A program made the translations under genes and the position numbers. A stretch of DNA of 64,000 nt from Coenobita brevimanus (lineage: Eukaryota > Arthropoda > Malacostraca > Decapoda > Coenobitidae), in the NCBI GenBank assembly GCA_032717465.1, contig CM064683.1:42441100-42505099 (forward strand). The letters run 5' to 3'. Below are positions 43,233 through 55,050 of this stretch, piece by piece. The stretch's first letter is position 1; each line of letters starts with the position of its first letter. The notes beneath the pieces were generated by a model. The model worked only from the letters and a program-made list of their open reading frames with translations. It had not been told where the DNA came from and did no database searches.

Positions 43233-44605
43233 TTTACCTAATTAGGATAGGGGAGAGAGAAGTATGTGGTAACCATAGGGGTATTTGCCTTCTTAGTGTG
43301 ACTGGTAAAGTATATGGTAGAATAATCATTGATAGGGTTAGGCATATGACAGAGGAGCTAGTTGGAGAAGAACAAGGGGGATTTAGGAAGGGAAAAGGGT
43401 GTGTAGAACAGATATTTGTTCTAAGATGTTTAGTGGAGAAGTATCTAGAGAAGGGAAGGAAAGTGTATGCTGCCTTCATGGACTTGGAGAAAGCTTATGA
43501 CAGAATAGATAGGCAAGGTATGTGGAAGGTATTAAGAATATATGGAGTGGAGGGGAAATTGTTGAGTGCTGTGAAGAGTATGTACGAGGGAGCTAGGGCT
43601 ACGGTGCGAGTAGATGGTGAGCTGAGTGAGTTCTTTGATCTCATTGTGGGACTGAAACAGGGGTGTGTGATGTCTCCATGGCTGTTTAATATATATATGG
43701 ATGGGGTTGTAAAGGAGGTGCAAGGTAGGGCAGTGGATGTGGGGCTGGCCCTAATGAATGAGGGTGAGATTTGGAAGCTTCCGGTGTTGCTGTTTGCTGA
43801 TACAGTATTGTTGAGTGAAGATGAATGGGAGTTGCAAGGTTTGGTGAATGAATTTGGGACAGTGTGTAGGAGGAGGAAGCTGAAAGTTAATGTAAACAAA
43901 AGTAAAGTTATGGTGTTTGAGATGAATGAAGTCACAGAGTGTGCAGTGAGGTTGGATGGTGAGGATATGGAGAATGTGAGTGCATTCAAGTACTTGGGTA
44001 GTGTGATGAGTAAGGATGGAACTTTGGGGGATGAAGTACGTGAAAGGGTACAGCAGGGAAGGAAGGTTGTTGGTACACTGAAAGCAGTGATGAGAAATAG
44101 GGAGGTGAATATGGAAGTTAAGAAGTCACTGCATGATGGTATTGTGATCCCTACCCTGACGTATGGAAGCTAGGCGTGGACCTTGCAAGAGGGGAACAAG
44201 TCAAGAGTGAGAGCAGTGGAAATGAGTTACTTGAGAGGAGCATGTGGAGTGACGTGGAGGGACAGGTTGACGAATGAAGAAGTGAAGGAACGTTGTGGGG
44301 TAGATGTGGATGTGGTTGAGAAGATTAGGAGAAATACACTGATGTGGTTTGGACATGTGGAGAGAATGGAGAATGAAAGACTGACTAAGAGGGTGTATGT
44401 AGGTGAGGTGGAGGGAGGGAGAGGGAGGGGTAGACCGAGGATGAGGTGGAGGGATGGAGTTGAGAGGTATATGAGGGAGGGAGGGGTGAGTTGGGGGGAG
44501 GGTAGTCAAATGGTGGGTGACAGAGCAACTTGGAGGCGTTTTGTCTGGGCCACCCTTTGCGGGATTAGGGCGTCGGGCTATAGATAGATAGATAGATAGG
44601 ATAGG
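43233..44605 (+). pseudogene. 5'-truncated RTE-like LINE, one internal stop
   Basis: RT from mid-palm: NHRGICLLSVTGKVYGRI, EEQGGFRKGKGCVEQIFVL, AFMDLEKAYDRI, GLKQGCVMSPWLFNIYMDG, then LLFADTVLLSE, where the usual FADD is FADT. After VNVNKSKVMVF comes YLGSVMSKDG, and a TAG at 44171-44173 interrupts TYGS|AW. The frame then continues with LMWFGHVERM and GRGRGRPRMRW to a stop at 44585-44587, followed by an (ATAG)n tail at about 44579-44600. The tail and C-terminal motif suggest RTE or a relative. It starts just after the tail of the SINE at 43026. Inactive: truncated, active-site Asp changed, stop codon. Confidence 0.8.
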
Positions 44606-44864
44606 GTAGTGTAGGTTAGAATAAGTTAGGTTAGGATAGATTAGATTGTATAAGTTAGATCTCAGATTCTGATGGGGGCTCTTAAGGTGAGGCTGTGGCA
44701 GTTCTAGATGGTTAAAAACAGGGGGCCTGGGGGGTAAAGCCCTCGTTAGGATAAGCCTGGTTTGGATAGGTTTTTAGGCCAGACCGTTGGGTTTCTGTAT
44801 GTTTGGACGTCTGATTCGCTGACGTGTCCCGTCGGCAAGATCGTATAGTCGTTGCGTCCAGTAG
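44606..44864. other. Spacer before the 2.8-kb array
   Basis: TTAGGTTAGGATAGATTAG-like degenerate repeats at 44600-44660, then unique sequence to the exact left edge of the array. Confidence 0.5.
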
Positions 44865-44870
44865 TTAATC

Positions 44871-45055
44871 CTGATTGACCCCAGCAGGAGCATTGGGGTC
44901 CCATGCTTAGCTACTTAGTCCAGAAGTACTGTAGGTGACAATGACCAGTCACTCATCCCTGAGTGACATCATCAGTAAACATCAACCCTTCTGAGATTAA
45001 CCAATATCACACACCCGGTCACAGCACCTTAACACACTAGACCACCTGGAGTCCA
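44871..45055 (-). mobile_element. tRNA-type SINE in array unit 1
   Basis: The minus-strand head GACTCCAGGTGGTCTAGTGTG (box A TGGTCTAGTGTG) and the block GATGAGTGACTGGTCATTG resemble family B (20118, 43026). The 3' end coincides with the unit boundary. The same element recurs at the start of every unit (47671, 50473, 53274, 56076). Confidence 0.65.
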
Positions 45056-45736
45056 ATTGTTAAGGCTGCTTTTGAAAAGGGGTGTACCAGTGGCCATTAT
45101 AGCTGCCATAACCCTATGTCAAGATAAAGGAGTTTAATTAAGCAGAAATTAATTGGATTTTGATTTTGTTATTTTGATTTCTTTTTATTGCATAACCCCT
45201 AATGCGCTATATAGGCAGTCCTATGAGTATTAGAACTTCTTATAAGAATTCTGGTATGGTTTTTGTGAGACAGTGGAGCGGAATAATAACAAAAAATCTA
45301 TTTCAATGCACGCATCCTACACTGTGAATGGTCAGTTGGTGATACTATATTCTTTTTACACTAACTTGGCCTAAACCTTACACTATGAATGGTGTGTTGT
45401 AGCAATGCTGTAGATTATCGTGTCCTGTGTTTCTTCTACGGTCTTTGAAAACTACTTTTAATCGATTAATCAATCATTCCTGAGCTGAAAAAATTGATTT
45501 GAATATTTGAATTGAATTAATGTTCCGCAGCGACTTGGTGTCCGGGTGGTATATAGTAAAATATTCGTTTGATCTTGTTTAAAAAAATAAATAAAACTTC
45601 TTTCCATTAAAATATCTTATAAGAGTGCTTAGACATTATTATAAAAATGTATTTGTTGTTTGTAAGAGCAATGAGTCTTTTATTTTATTAATACTGAAAA
45701 TAACTGATTGCAGAAGACGGCGTTACATCTTATAAG

Positions 45737-45785
45737 ATGGTGAGAGTCAGACGGATGGGTCAGTTCTCGCTCAACCCTGTGCGAG
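45737..45785 (+). CDS. Inferred small 5' exon of the array gene (unit 1)
   Basis: The ATG at 45737 gives MVRVRRMGQFSLNPVR and meets a GCGAG|GTAAGC donor. An acceptor GAGCTAG at 45871-45877 would join it in frame to CA-ATG of the main ORF, making VRA-MASYEV. The intron would be 92 nt. Equivalent exons lie at 48537-48585, 51339-51387, 54140-54188 and 56942-56990, each in phase. This is prediction only; the main ATG could also be used directly. Confidence 0.45.
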
Positions 45786-45879
45786 GTAAGCGTGTTGCAA
45801 AATCATTGCTTCTTGCACTTCTCATTAGTCTTGTATTTCTTCCTGACTTTTGAGTGTTTGCGTTCCTACTGAGCTAGCA

Positions 45880-46512
45880 ATGGCCTCATACGAGGTTCCA
45901 TTGAAATGGCTGAAAGGCCCAAAGCTAATTCTTGAGGTAAAGATACAAGATGTGTGCATTCCGTTTGTAGTAGACACGGGGGCACCCAGAACGACCCTGC
46001 CAAAAATCCTTCTTAGGAAATATGGTTTAGAGGGAGTCGTTCCCTTGGTTAAAGGTTATCTGGATGATTATCTTAAAGGTGTTGAAATAGTGCTGGAGTC
46101 GGTGAGTGGCCCAGTAAGTATTGTTATGGATATTGAAGTGGATAGTTATATGAAGTATTGTTGTGGCATAGTGGGCATGGATTTTTTGAGGTCATGTAGT
46201 TGTACCCTAAACACGTCAAAGTCTTGTCCAGCGTTGACTGTCAGGGTACCCGAGGTCAAGCCCACTAAGATTGTTAACTTGTTATTTAAGAAAACAATCA
46301 AGATCTGTGAGAAATCTTACGGTGAAATTCTCTTCGATACCGGAGGAATCGTGTCTCTTATGCCATCAACCGTGGCTAGGAAACACGGGCTGAAATTTGA
46401 GGCCGTCCACCCTCCCTCAATATTCATTTCACCTTCTTCAATCAAAGGTGTAATATACGGGAGTGTGTCAAAGATGTTCCCGTCTTCTTTGACGGCAAGG
46501 TGCACTACTTAG
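45880..46512 (+). pseudogene. Bilobal retropepsin-like gene, unit 1, frameshifted
   Basis: The same protein as in units 4 and 5 through the second DTG lobe. One C is missing in the CCTCCC run near 46413, so the frame turns to SIFISPSSIKG and stops at 46512. The homologous normal end would be 46643-46645. The first lobe has FVVDTGAPRTTLP and GIVGMDFL; the second keeps ILFDTGG but loses its VG segment. Confidence 0.85.
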
Positions 46513-46600
46513 ACTTTCATGTGTATTCAGGCCAGAAAATTATAGTCGGCATAAATGCTCTGCAGGATCAGGCATTTTCCTTTAAACCAGGTATTATTTT

Positions 46601-47105
46601 CAAAGCCTCTCGCCTTTGGAAGAGGTTTGAGTCTGTGTTTTCTTGAAGTGGTATGTGACTTCCAGTTAGGCGATTAGCAGGCCGGATTTTCACATTTATA
46701 CTGGCGTAAATATTTCAGTGTTTACATGCATTAGACTAGACATTTTGTTTTTAAACTGATATTTTTTTTCCAAAGCCTCTCGCCCTTGGAAGAGATTTAT
46801 CTGTGTTTTCTTGAAGTGGTATGTGACTTCCAGTTATGTGATTGGCAGGCCAGATTTTCGCGTTTATATTGGCGTGAATATTTGAATGTTTACATGCATT
46901 ACAGGACCAGACATTTTGTTTTAAACCAGGTCTTATATTCAAAGACTCTCGCCTTTGGAAGAGATTTGTCTGTTTTCTTGAAGTGGTACGTGACAACTTC
47001 CTGTTAGGCGATTGGCAGGCAGGATTTTGGCGTTTACACTGACAGGAATAATTGAATCCGTTGAAATGCATTAGAGGACTAGACGTTTTGCTTTAAGTTG
47101 CTCCT
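46601..47105 (+). repeat. Three ~170-bp sub-repeats in array unit 1
   Basis: CAAAGCCTCTCGCCTTGG-type starts at 46601, 46771 and 46940. Each copy carries TTCTTGAAGTGGTAYGTGAC and GCGATTGGCAGGC. The first copy begins inside the coding 3' end of the protease-like gene, and the preceding CAGGATCAGGCATTTTCC also resembles the repeat. Equivalents occur in all units. Confidence 0.85.
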
Positions 47106-48679
47106 GGTAAGATAAGTTCCATAGTGATGATACCAACTGTGCTGCACGTCACTGAACATTACCGTAGATTACCATAGATGTTGTACCGGAAGAGGCTCTT
47201 TTCTAAGCCTGTGTCTCCGGGCTTCTCAGTTCTTCACTATTGTTATAACCCAGATGGTGTTCAGTAAGATCACGTCACATTTGGTTCAGGAACCAGGCAG
47301 CTCCTGCATTTGATCTTTGATACTATTCAACCTGAGTAGCCAGGGTAGTCCATCGGTGGATTTTTTGTGGTCCTGTAATTATACCCGTAATTCTTATCAT
47401 TTATCTTTTTATTGATTTATTTAACAAAAACTGGAGGCCGTGTCAGGAGTGGGGACGCAACAGGCACATGGCACTGTGCCAGTTGGGTAATGTGGCACTG
47501 GCACAGGGCATAGTATTAGTCAAGTGCCTCAAACCCAGAATACAGATGAAGGATATATGGCGTGGGCAGACCTACACCATTGCTCGTCCATCTCTGCCAA
47601 CAGGAAGTACAGGAGAGAGAGAACATACAATCTCCTCATTTAATGCCCGTTTTTGATTTATTGCTTAATCCTGATTGACCCCAGCAGGAGCATTGGGGTC
47701 CCATGCTTAGCTACTTAGTCCAGAAGTACTGTAGGTGACAATGACCAGTCACTCATCCCTGAGTGACATCATCAGTAAACATCAACCCTTCTGAGATTAA
47801 CCAATATCACACACCCGGTCACAGCACCTTAACACACTAGACCACCTGGAGTCCAATTGTTAAGGCTGCTTTTGAAAAGGGGTGTACCAGTGGCCATTAT
47901 TGCTGCCATAACCCTATGTCAAGATAAAGGAGTTTAATTAAGCAGAAATTAATTGGATTTTGATTTTGTTATTTTGATTTCTTTTTATTGCATAACCCCT
48001 AATGCGCTATATAGGCAGTCCTATGAGTATTAGAACTTCTTATAAGAATTCTGGTATGGTTTTTGTGAGACAGTGGAGCGGAATAATAACAAAAAATCTA
48101 TTTCAATGCACGCATCCTACACTGTGAATGGTCAGTTGGTGATACTATATTCTTTTTACACTAACTTGGCCTAAACCTTACACTATGAATGGTGTGTTGT
48201 AGCAATGCTGTAGATTATCGTGTCCTGTGTTTCTTCTACGGTCTTTGAAAACTACTTTTAATCGATCAGTCAATCATTCCTGAGCTGAAAAAATTGATTT
48301 GAATATTTGAATTGAATTAATGTTCCGCAGCGACTTGGTGTCCGGGTGGTATATAGTAAAACATTCGTTTGATCTTGTTTAAAAAAATAAATAAAACTTC
48401 TTTCCATTAAAATATCTTATAAGAGTGCTTAGACATTATTATCAAAATGTATTTGTTGTTTGTAAGAGCAATGAGTCTTTTATTTTATTAATACTGAAAA
48501 TAACTGATTCCAGAAGACGGCGTTACATCTTATAAGATGGTGAGAGTCAGACGGATGGGTCAGTTCTCGCCCAACCCTGTGCGAGGTAAGCGTGTTGCAA
48601 AATCATTGCTTCTTGCACTTCTCATTAGTCTTGTATTTCTTCCTGACTTTTGAGTGTTTGCATTCCTACTGAGCTAGCA

Positions 48680-49477
48680 ATGGCCTCATACGAGGTTCCA
48701 TTGAAATGGCTGAAAGGCCCAAAGCTAATTCTTGAGGTAAAGATACAAGATGTGTGCATTCCGTTTGTAGTAGACACGGGGGCACCCAGAACGACCCTGC
48801 CAAAAATCCTTCTTAGGAAATATGGTTTAGAGGGAGTCGTTCCCTTGGTTAAAGGTTATCTGGATGATTATCTTAAAGGTGTTGAAATAGTGCTGGAGTC
48901 GGTGAGTGGCCCAGTAAGTATTGTTATGGATATTGAAGTGGATAGTTATATGAAGTATTGTTGTGGCATAGTGGGCATGGATTTTTTGAGGTCATGTAGT
49001 TGTACCCTAAACACGTCAAAGTCTTATCCAGCGTTGACTGTCAGGGTACCCGAGGTCAAGCCCACTAAGATTGTTAACTTGTTATTTAAGAAAACAATCA
49101 AGATCTGTGAGAAATCTTACGGCGAAATTCTCTTCGATACCGGAGGAATCGTGTCTCTTATGCCATCAACCGTGGCTAGGAAACACGGGCTGAAATTTGA
49201 GGCCGTCCACCCTCCCCTCAATATTCATTTCACCTTCTTCAATCAAAGGTGTAATATACGGGAGTGTGTCAAAGATGTTCCCGTCTTCTTTGACGGCAAG
49301 GTGCACTACTTAGACTTTCATGTGTATTCAGGCCAGAAAATTATAGTCGGCATAAATGCTCTGCAGGATCAGGCATTTTCCTTTAAACCAGGTATTATTT
49401 TCAAAGCTCTCGCCTTTGGAAGAGGTTTGAGTCTGTGTTTTCTTGAAGTGGTATGTGACTTCCAGTTAGGCGATTAG
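48680..49477 (+). CDS. Bilobal retropepsin-like protein, unit 2, altered C terminus
   Basis: 265 aa from the ATG at 48680. Both lobes are complete: FVVDTGAPRTTLP with GIVGMDFL, and ILFDTGGIVSLMP with IIVGINAL. One C is missing in AAAGCTCTCGCC near 49408, replacing the usual ending ASRLWKRFESVFS with a longer, Cys-containing tail read from the sub-repeat (LAFGRGLSLCFLEVV). The C-to-Y change in TSKSYPAL is unit-specific. Possibly functional if the tail is dispensable. Confidence 0.75.
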   Translation: MASYEVPLKWLKGPKLILEVKIQDVCIPFVVDTGAPRTTLPKILLRKYGLEGVVPLVKGYLDDYLKGVEIVLESVSGPVSIVMDIEVDSYMKYCCGIVGMDFLRSCSCTLNTSKSYPALTVRVPEVKPTKIVNLLFKKTIKICEKSYGEILFDTGGIVSLMPSTVARKHGLKFEAVHPPLNIHFTFFNQRCNIRECVKDVPVFFDGKVHYLDFHVYSGQKIIVGINALQDQAFSFKPGIIFKALAFGRGLSLCFLEVVCDFQLGD

Positions 49478-51481
49478 CAGGCCGGATTTTCACATTTATA
49501 CTGGCGTAAATATTTCAGTGTTTACATGCATTAGACTAGACATTTTGTTTTTAAACTGATATTTTTTTTCCAAAGCCTCTCGCCCTTGGAAGAGATTTAT
49601 CTGTGTTTTCTTGAAGTGGTATGTGACTTCCAGTTAGGTGATTGGCAGGCCAGATTTTCGCGTTTATATTGGCGTGAATATTTGAATGTTTACATGCATT
49701 ACAGGACCAGACATTTTGTTTTAAACCAGGTCTTATATTCAAAGACTCTCGCCTTTGGAAGAGATTTGTCTGTTTTCTTGAAGTGGTACGTGACAACTTC
49801 CTGTTAGGCGATTGGCAGGCAGGATTTTGGCGTTTACACTGACAGGAATAATTGAATCCGTTGAAATGCATTAGAGGACTAGACGTTTTGCTTTAAGTTG
49901 CTCCTGGTAAGATTAGTTCCATAGTGATGATACCAACTGTGCTGCACGTCACTGAACATTACCGTAGATTACCATAGATGCTGTACCGGAAGAGGCTCTT
50001 TTCTAAGCCTGTGTCTCCGGGCTTCTCAGTTCTTCACTATTGTTATAACCCAGATGGTGTTCAGTAAGATCACGTCACGTTTGGTTCAGGAACCAGGCAG
50101 CTCCTGCATTTGATCTTTGATACTATTGAACCTGAGTAGCCAGGGTAGTCCATCAGTGGATTTTTTGTGGTCCTGTAATTACACCCGTAATTCTTATCAT
50201 TTATCTTTTTATTGATTTATTTTACAAAAACTGGAGGCCGTGTCAGGAGTGGGGACGCAACAGGCACATGGCACTGTGCCAGTTGGGTAATGTGGCACTG
50301 GCACAGGGCATAGTATTAGTCAAGTGCCTCAAACCCACAATACAGATGAAGGATATATGGCGTGGGCAGACCTACACCATTGCTCGTCCATCTCTGCCAA
50401 CAGGAAGTACAGGAGAGAGAGAGAACATACAATCTCCTCATTTAATGCCCGTTTTTGATTTATTGCTTAATCCTGATTGACCCCAGCAGGAGCATTGGGG
50501 TCCCATGCTTAGCTACTTAGTCCAGAAGTACTGTAGGTAACAATGACCAGTCACTCATCCCTGAGTGACATCATCAGTAAACATCAACCCTTCTGAGATT
50601 AACCAATATCACACACCCGGTCACAGCACCTTAACACACTAGACCACCTGGAGTCCAATTGTTAAGGCTGCTTTTGAAAAGGGGTGTACCAGTGGCCATT
50701 ATTGCTGCCATAACCCTATGTCAAGATAAAGGAGTTTAATTAAGCAGAAATTAATTGGATTTTGATTTTGTTATTTTGATTTCTTTTTATTGCATAACCC
50801 CTAATGCGCTATATAGGCAGTCCTATGAGTATTAGAACTTCTTATAAGAATTCTCTTATGGTTTTTGTGAGACAGTGGAGCGGAATAATAACAAAAAATC
50901 TATTTCAATGCACGCATCCTACACTGTGAATGGTCAGTTGGTGATACTATATTCTTTTTACACTAACTTGGCCTAAACCTTACACTATGAATGGTGTGTT
51001 GTAGCAATGCTGTAGATTATCGTGTCCTGTGTTTCTTCTACGGTCTTTGAAAACTACTTTTAATCGATTAATCAATCATTCCTGAGCTGAAAAAATTGAT
51101 TTGAATATTTGAATTGAATTAATGTTCCGCAGCGACTTGGTGTCCGGGTGGTATATAGTAAAACATTCGTTTGATCTTGTTTAAAAAAATAAATAAAACT
51201 TCTTTCCATTAAAATATCTTATAAGAGTGCTTAGACATTATTATAAAAATGTATTTGTTGTTTGTAAGAGCAATGAGTCTTTTATTTTATTAATACTGAA
51301 AATAACTGATTCCAGAAGACGGCGTTACATCTTATAAGATGGTGAGAGTCAGACGGATGAGTCAGTTCTCGCCCAACCCTGTGCGAGGTAAGCGTGTTGC
51401 AAAATCATTGCTTCTTGCACTTCTCATTAGTCTTGTATTTCTTCCTGACTTTTGAGTGTTTGCTTTCCTACTGAGCTAGCA

Positions 51482-52054
51482 ATGGCCTCATACGAGGTTC
51501 CATTGAAATGGCTGAAAGGCCCAAAGTTAATTCTTGAGGTAAAGATACAAGATGTGTGCATTCCGTTTGTAGTAGACACGGGGGCACCCAGAACGACCCT
51601 GCCAAAAATCCTTCTTAGGAAATATGGTTTAGAGGGAGTCGTTCCCTTGGTTAAAGGTTATCTGGATGATTATCTTAAAGGTGTTGAAATAGTGCTGGAG
51701 TCGGTGAGTGGCCCAGTAAGTATTGTTATGGATATTGAAGTGGATAGTTATATGAAGTATTGTTGTGGCATAGTGGGCATGGATTTTTTGAGGTCATGTA
51801 GTTGTACCCTAAACACGTCAAAGTCTTGTCCAGCGTTGACTGTCAGGGTACCCGAGGTCAAGCCCACTAAGATTGTTAACTTGTTATTTAAGAAAACAAT
51901 CAAGATCTGTGAGAAATCTTACGGCGAAATTCTCTTCGATACCGGAGGAATCGTGTCTCTTATGCCATCAACCGTGGCTAGGAAACACGGGCTGAAATTT
52001 GAGGCCGTCCACCCTCCTCAATATTCATTTCACCTTCTTCAATCAAAGGTGTAA
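51482..52054 (+). pseudogene. Bilobal retropepsin-like gene, unit 3, frameshifted
   Basis: Open through the second DTG, then two C are missing in the same C-rich run as in unit 1 (near 52013). The frame changes to QYSFHLLQSKV and stops at 52054. The remaining coding sequence to about 52247 is preserved in another frame. Confidence 0.85.
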
Positions 52055-54282
52055 TATACGGGAGTGTGTCAAAGATGTTCCCGTCTTCTTTGACGGCAAG
52101 GTGCACTACTTAGACTTTCATGTGTATTCAGGCCAGAAAATTATAGTCGGCATAAATGCTCTGCAGGATCAGGCATTTTCCTTTAAACCAGGTATTATTT
52201 TCAAAGCCTCTCGCCTTTGGAAGAGGTTTGAGTCTGTGTTTTCTTGAAGTGGTATGTGACTTCCAGTTAGGCGATTAGCAGGCCGGATTTTCACATTTAT
52301 ACTGGCGTCAATATTTCAGTGTTTACATGCATTAGACTAGACATTTTGTTTTTAACCTGATATTTTTTTTCCAAAGCCTCTCGCCCTTGGAAGAGATTTA
52401 TCTGTGTTTTCTTGAAGTGGTATGTGACTTCCAGTTAGGTGATTGGCAGGCCAGATTTTCGCGTTTATATTGGCGTGAATATTTGAATGTTTACATGCAT
52501 TACAGGACCAGACATTTTGTTTTAAACCAGGTCTTATATTCAAAGGCTCTCGCCTTTGGAAGAGATTTGTCTGTTTTCTTGAAGTGGTACGTGACAACTT
52601 CCTGTTAGGCGATTGGCAGGCAGGATTTTGGCGTTTACACTGGCAGGAATAATTGAATCCGTTGAAATGCATTAGAGGACTAGACGTTTTGCTTTAAGTT
52701 GCTCCTGGTAAGATAAGTTCCATAGTGATGATACCAACTGTGCTGCACGTCACTGAACATTACCGTAGATTACCATAGATGCTGTACCGGAAGAGGCTCT
52801 TTTCTAAGCCTGTGTCTCCGGGCTTCTCAGTTCTTCACTATTGTTATAACCCAGATGGTGTTCAGTAAGATCACGTCACGTTTGGTTCAGGAACCAGGCA
52901 GCTCCTGCATTTGATCTTTGATACTATTCAACCTGAGTAGCCAGGGTAGTCCATCAGTGGATTTTTTGTGGTCCTGTAATTACACCCGTAATTCTTATCA
53001 TTTATCTTTTTATTGATTTATTTTACAAAAACTGGAGGCCGTGTCAGGAGTGGGGACGCAACAGGCACATGGCACTGTGCCAGTTGGGTAATGTGGCACT
53101 GGCACAGGGCATAGTATTAGTCAAGTGCCTCAAACCCACAATACAGATGAAGGATATATGGCGTGGGCAGACCTACACCATTGCTCGTCCATCTCTGCCA
53201 ACAGGAAGTACAGGAGAGAGAGAGAACATACAATCTCCTCATTTAATGCCCGTTTTTGATTTATTGCTTAATCCTGATTGACCCCAGCAGGAGCATTGGG
53301 GTCCCATGCTTAGCTACTTAGTCCAGAAGTACTGTAGGTGACAATGACCAGTCACTCATCCCTGAGTGACATCATCAGTAAACATCAACCCTTCTGAGAT
53401 TAACCAATATCACACACCCGGTCACAGCACCTTAACACACTAGACCACCTGGAGTCCAATTGTTAAGGCTGCTTTTGAAAAGGGGTGTACCAGTGGCCAT
53501 TATAGCTGCCATAACCCTATGTCAAGATAAAGGAGTTTAATTAAGCAGAAATTAATTGGATTTTGATTTTGTTATTTTGATTTCTTTTTATTGCATAACC
53601 CCTAATGCGCTATATAGGCAGTCCTATGAGTATTAGAACTTCTTATAAGAATTCTCTTATGGTTTTTGTGAGACAGTGGAGCGGAATAATAACAAAAAAT
53701 CTATTTCAATGCACGCATCCTACACTGTGAATGGTCAGTTGGTGATACTATATTCTTTTTACACTAACTTGGCCTAAACCTTACACTATGAATGGTGTGT
53801 TGTAGCAATGCTGTAGATTATCGTGTCCTGTGTTTCTTCTACGGTCTTTGAAAACTACTTTTAATCGATCAGTCAATCATTCCTGAGCTGAAAAAATTGA
53901 TTTGAATATTTGAATTGAATTAATGTTCCGCAGCGACTTGGTGTCCGGGTGGTATATAGTAAAACATTCGTTTGATCTTGTTTAAAAAAATAAATAAAAC
54001 TTCTTTCCATTAAAATATCTTATAAGAGTGCTTAGACATTATTATCAAAATGTATTTGTTGTTTGTAAGAGCAATGAGTCTTTTATTTTATTAATACTGA
54101 AAATAACTGCTTGCAGAAGACGGCGTTACATCTTATAAGATGGTGAGAGTCAGACGGATGGGTCAGTTCTCGCCCAACCCTGTGCGAGGTAAGCGTGTTG
54201 CAAAATCATTGCTTCTTGCACTTCTCATTAGTCTTGTATTTCTTCCTGACTTTTGAGTGTTTGCTTTCCTACTGAGCTAGCA

Positions 54283-55050
54283 ATGGCCTCATACGAGGTT
54301 CCATTGAAATGGCTGAAAGGCCCAAAGCTAATTCTTGAGGTAAAGATACAAGATGTGTGCATTCCGTTTGTAGTAGACACGGGGGCACCCAGAACGACCC
54401 TGCCAAAAATCCTTCTTAGGAAATATGGTTTAGAGGGAGTCGTTCCCTTGGCTAATGGTTATCTGGATGATTATCTTAAAGGTGTTGAAATAGTGCTGGA
54501 GTCGGTGAGTGGCCCAGTAAGTATTGTTATGGATATTGAAGTGGATAGTTATATGAAGTATTGTTGTGGCATAGTGGGCATGGATTTTTTGAGGTCATGT
54601 AGTTGTACCCTAAACACGTCAAAGTCTTGTCCAGCGTTGACTGTCAGGGTACCCGAGGTCAAGCCCACTAAGATTGTTAACTTGTTATTTAAGAAAACAA
54701 TCAAGATCTGTGAGAAATCTTACGGCGAAATTCTCTTCGATACCGGAGGAATCGTGTCTCTTATGCCATCAACCGTGGCTAGGAAACACGGGCTGAAATT
54801 TGAGGCCGTCCACCCTGCCCTCAATATTCATTTCACCTTCTTCAATCAAAGGTGTAATATACGGGAGTGTGTCAAAGATGTTCCCGTCTTCTTTGACGGC
54901 AAGGTGCACTACTTAGACTTTCATGTGTATTCAGGCCAGAAAATTATAGTCGGCATAAATGCTCTGCAGGATCAGGGATTTTCCTTTAAACCAGGTATTA
55001 TTTTCAAAGCCTCTCGCCTTTGGAAGAGGTTTGAGTCTGTGTTTTCTTGA
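54283..55050 (+). CDS. Bilobal retropepsin-like protein, unit 4, intact
   Basis: 255 aa. Lobe 1: FVVDTGA (D32), LPKILLRKYGL, then GIVGMDFL (G99). Lobe 2: ILFDTGG (D153), MPSTVARKHGL, then IIVGINAL (G224). Each lobe has the hydrophobic-DTG and [ILV]-V-G signatures of retropepsin-type aspartic proteases. The lobes are similar to each other (DTG, six residues, LP or MP, then RK[YH]GL). Retropepsins normally work as dimers of one-DTG chains. Two DTGs in one chain suggest a self-contained bilobal enzyme, or an inactive descendant. There is no signal peptide, RT or integrase. It is probably preceded by the small exon at 54140-54188. Unit-specific changes are VK to AN in PLANGYL, and HPALNI. Confidence 0.8.
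   Translation: MASYEVPLKWLKGPKLILEVKIQDVCIPFVVDTGAPRTTLPKILLRKYGLEGVVPLANGYLDDYLKGVEIVLESVSGPVSIVMDIEVDSYMKYCCGIVGMDFLRSCSCTLNTSKSCPALTVRVPEVKPTKIVNLLFKKTIKICEKSYGEILFDTGGIVSLMPSTVARKHGLKFEAVHPALNIHFTFFNQRCNIRECVKDVPVFFDGKVHYLDFHVYSGQKIIVGINALQDQGFSFKPGIIFKASRLWKRFESVFS

Noticed and set aside
44600..44660. TTAGG-like words suggesting telomeric repeats (also 28480-28640)
   Set aside because: Irregular, interspersed with other words, and short; not a (TTAGG)n array.
46751..47071. 106-aa minus-strand ORF repeated in all five array units
   Set aside because: It spans the ~170-bp sub-repeats, has no recognisable domain, and conservation follows from unit identity.
47468..47656. 62-73-aa plus-strand ORF near the end of each array unit
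   Set aside because: No domain, ends in a GA microsatellite, and changes length with repeat number; no coding support.
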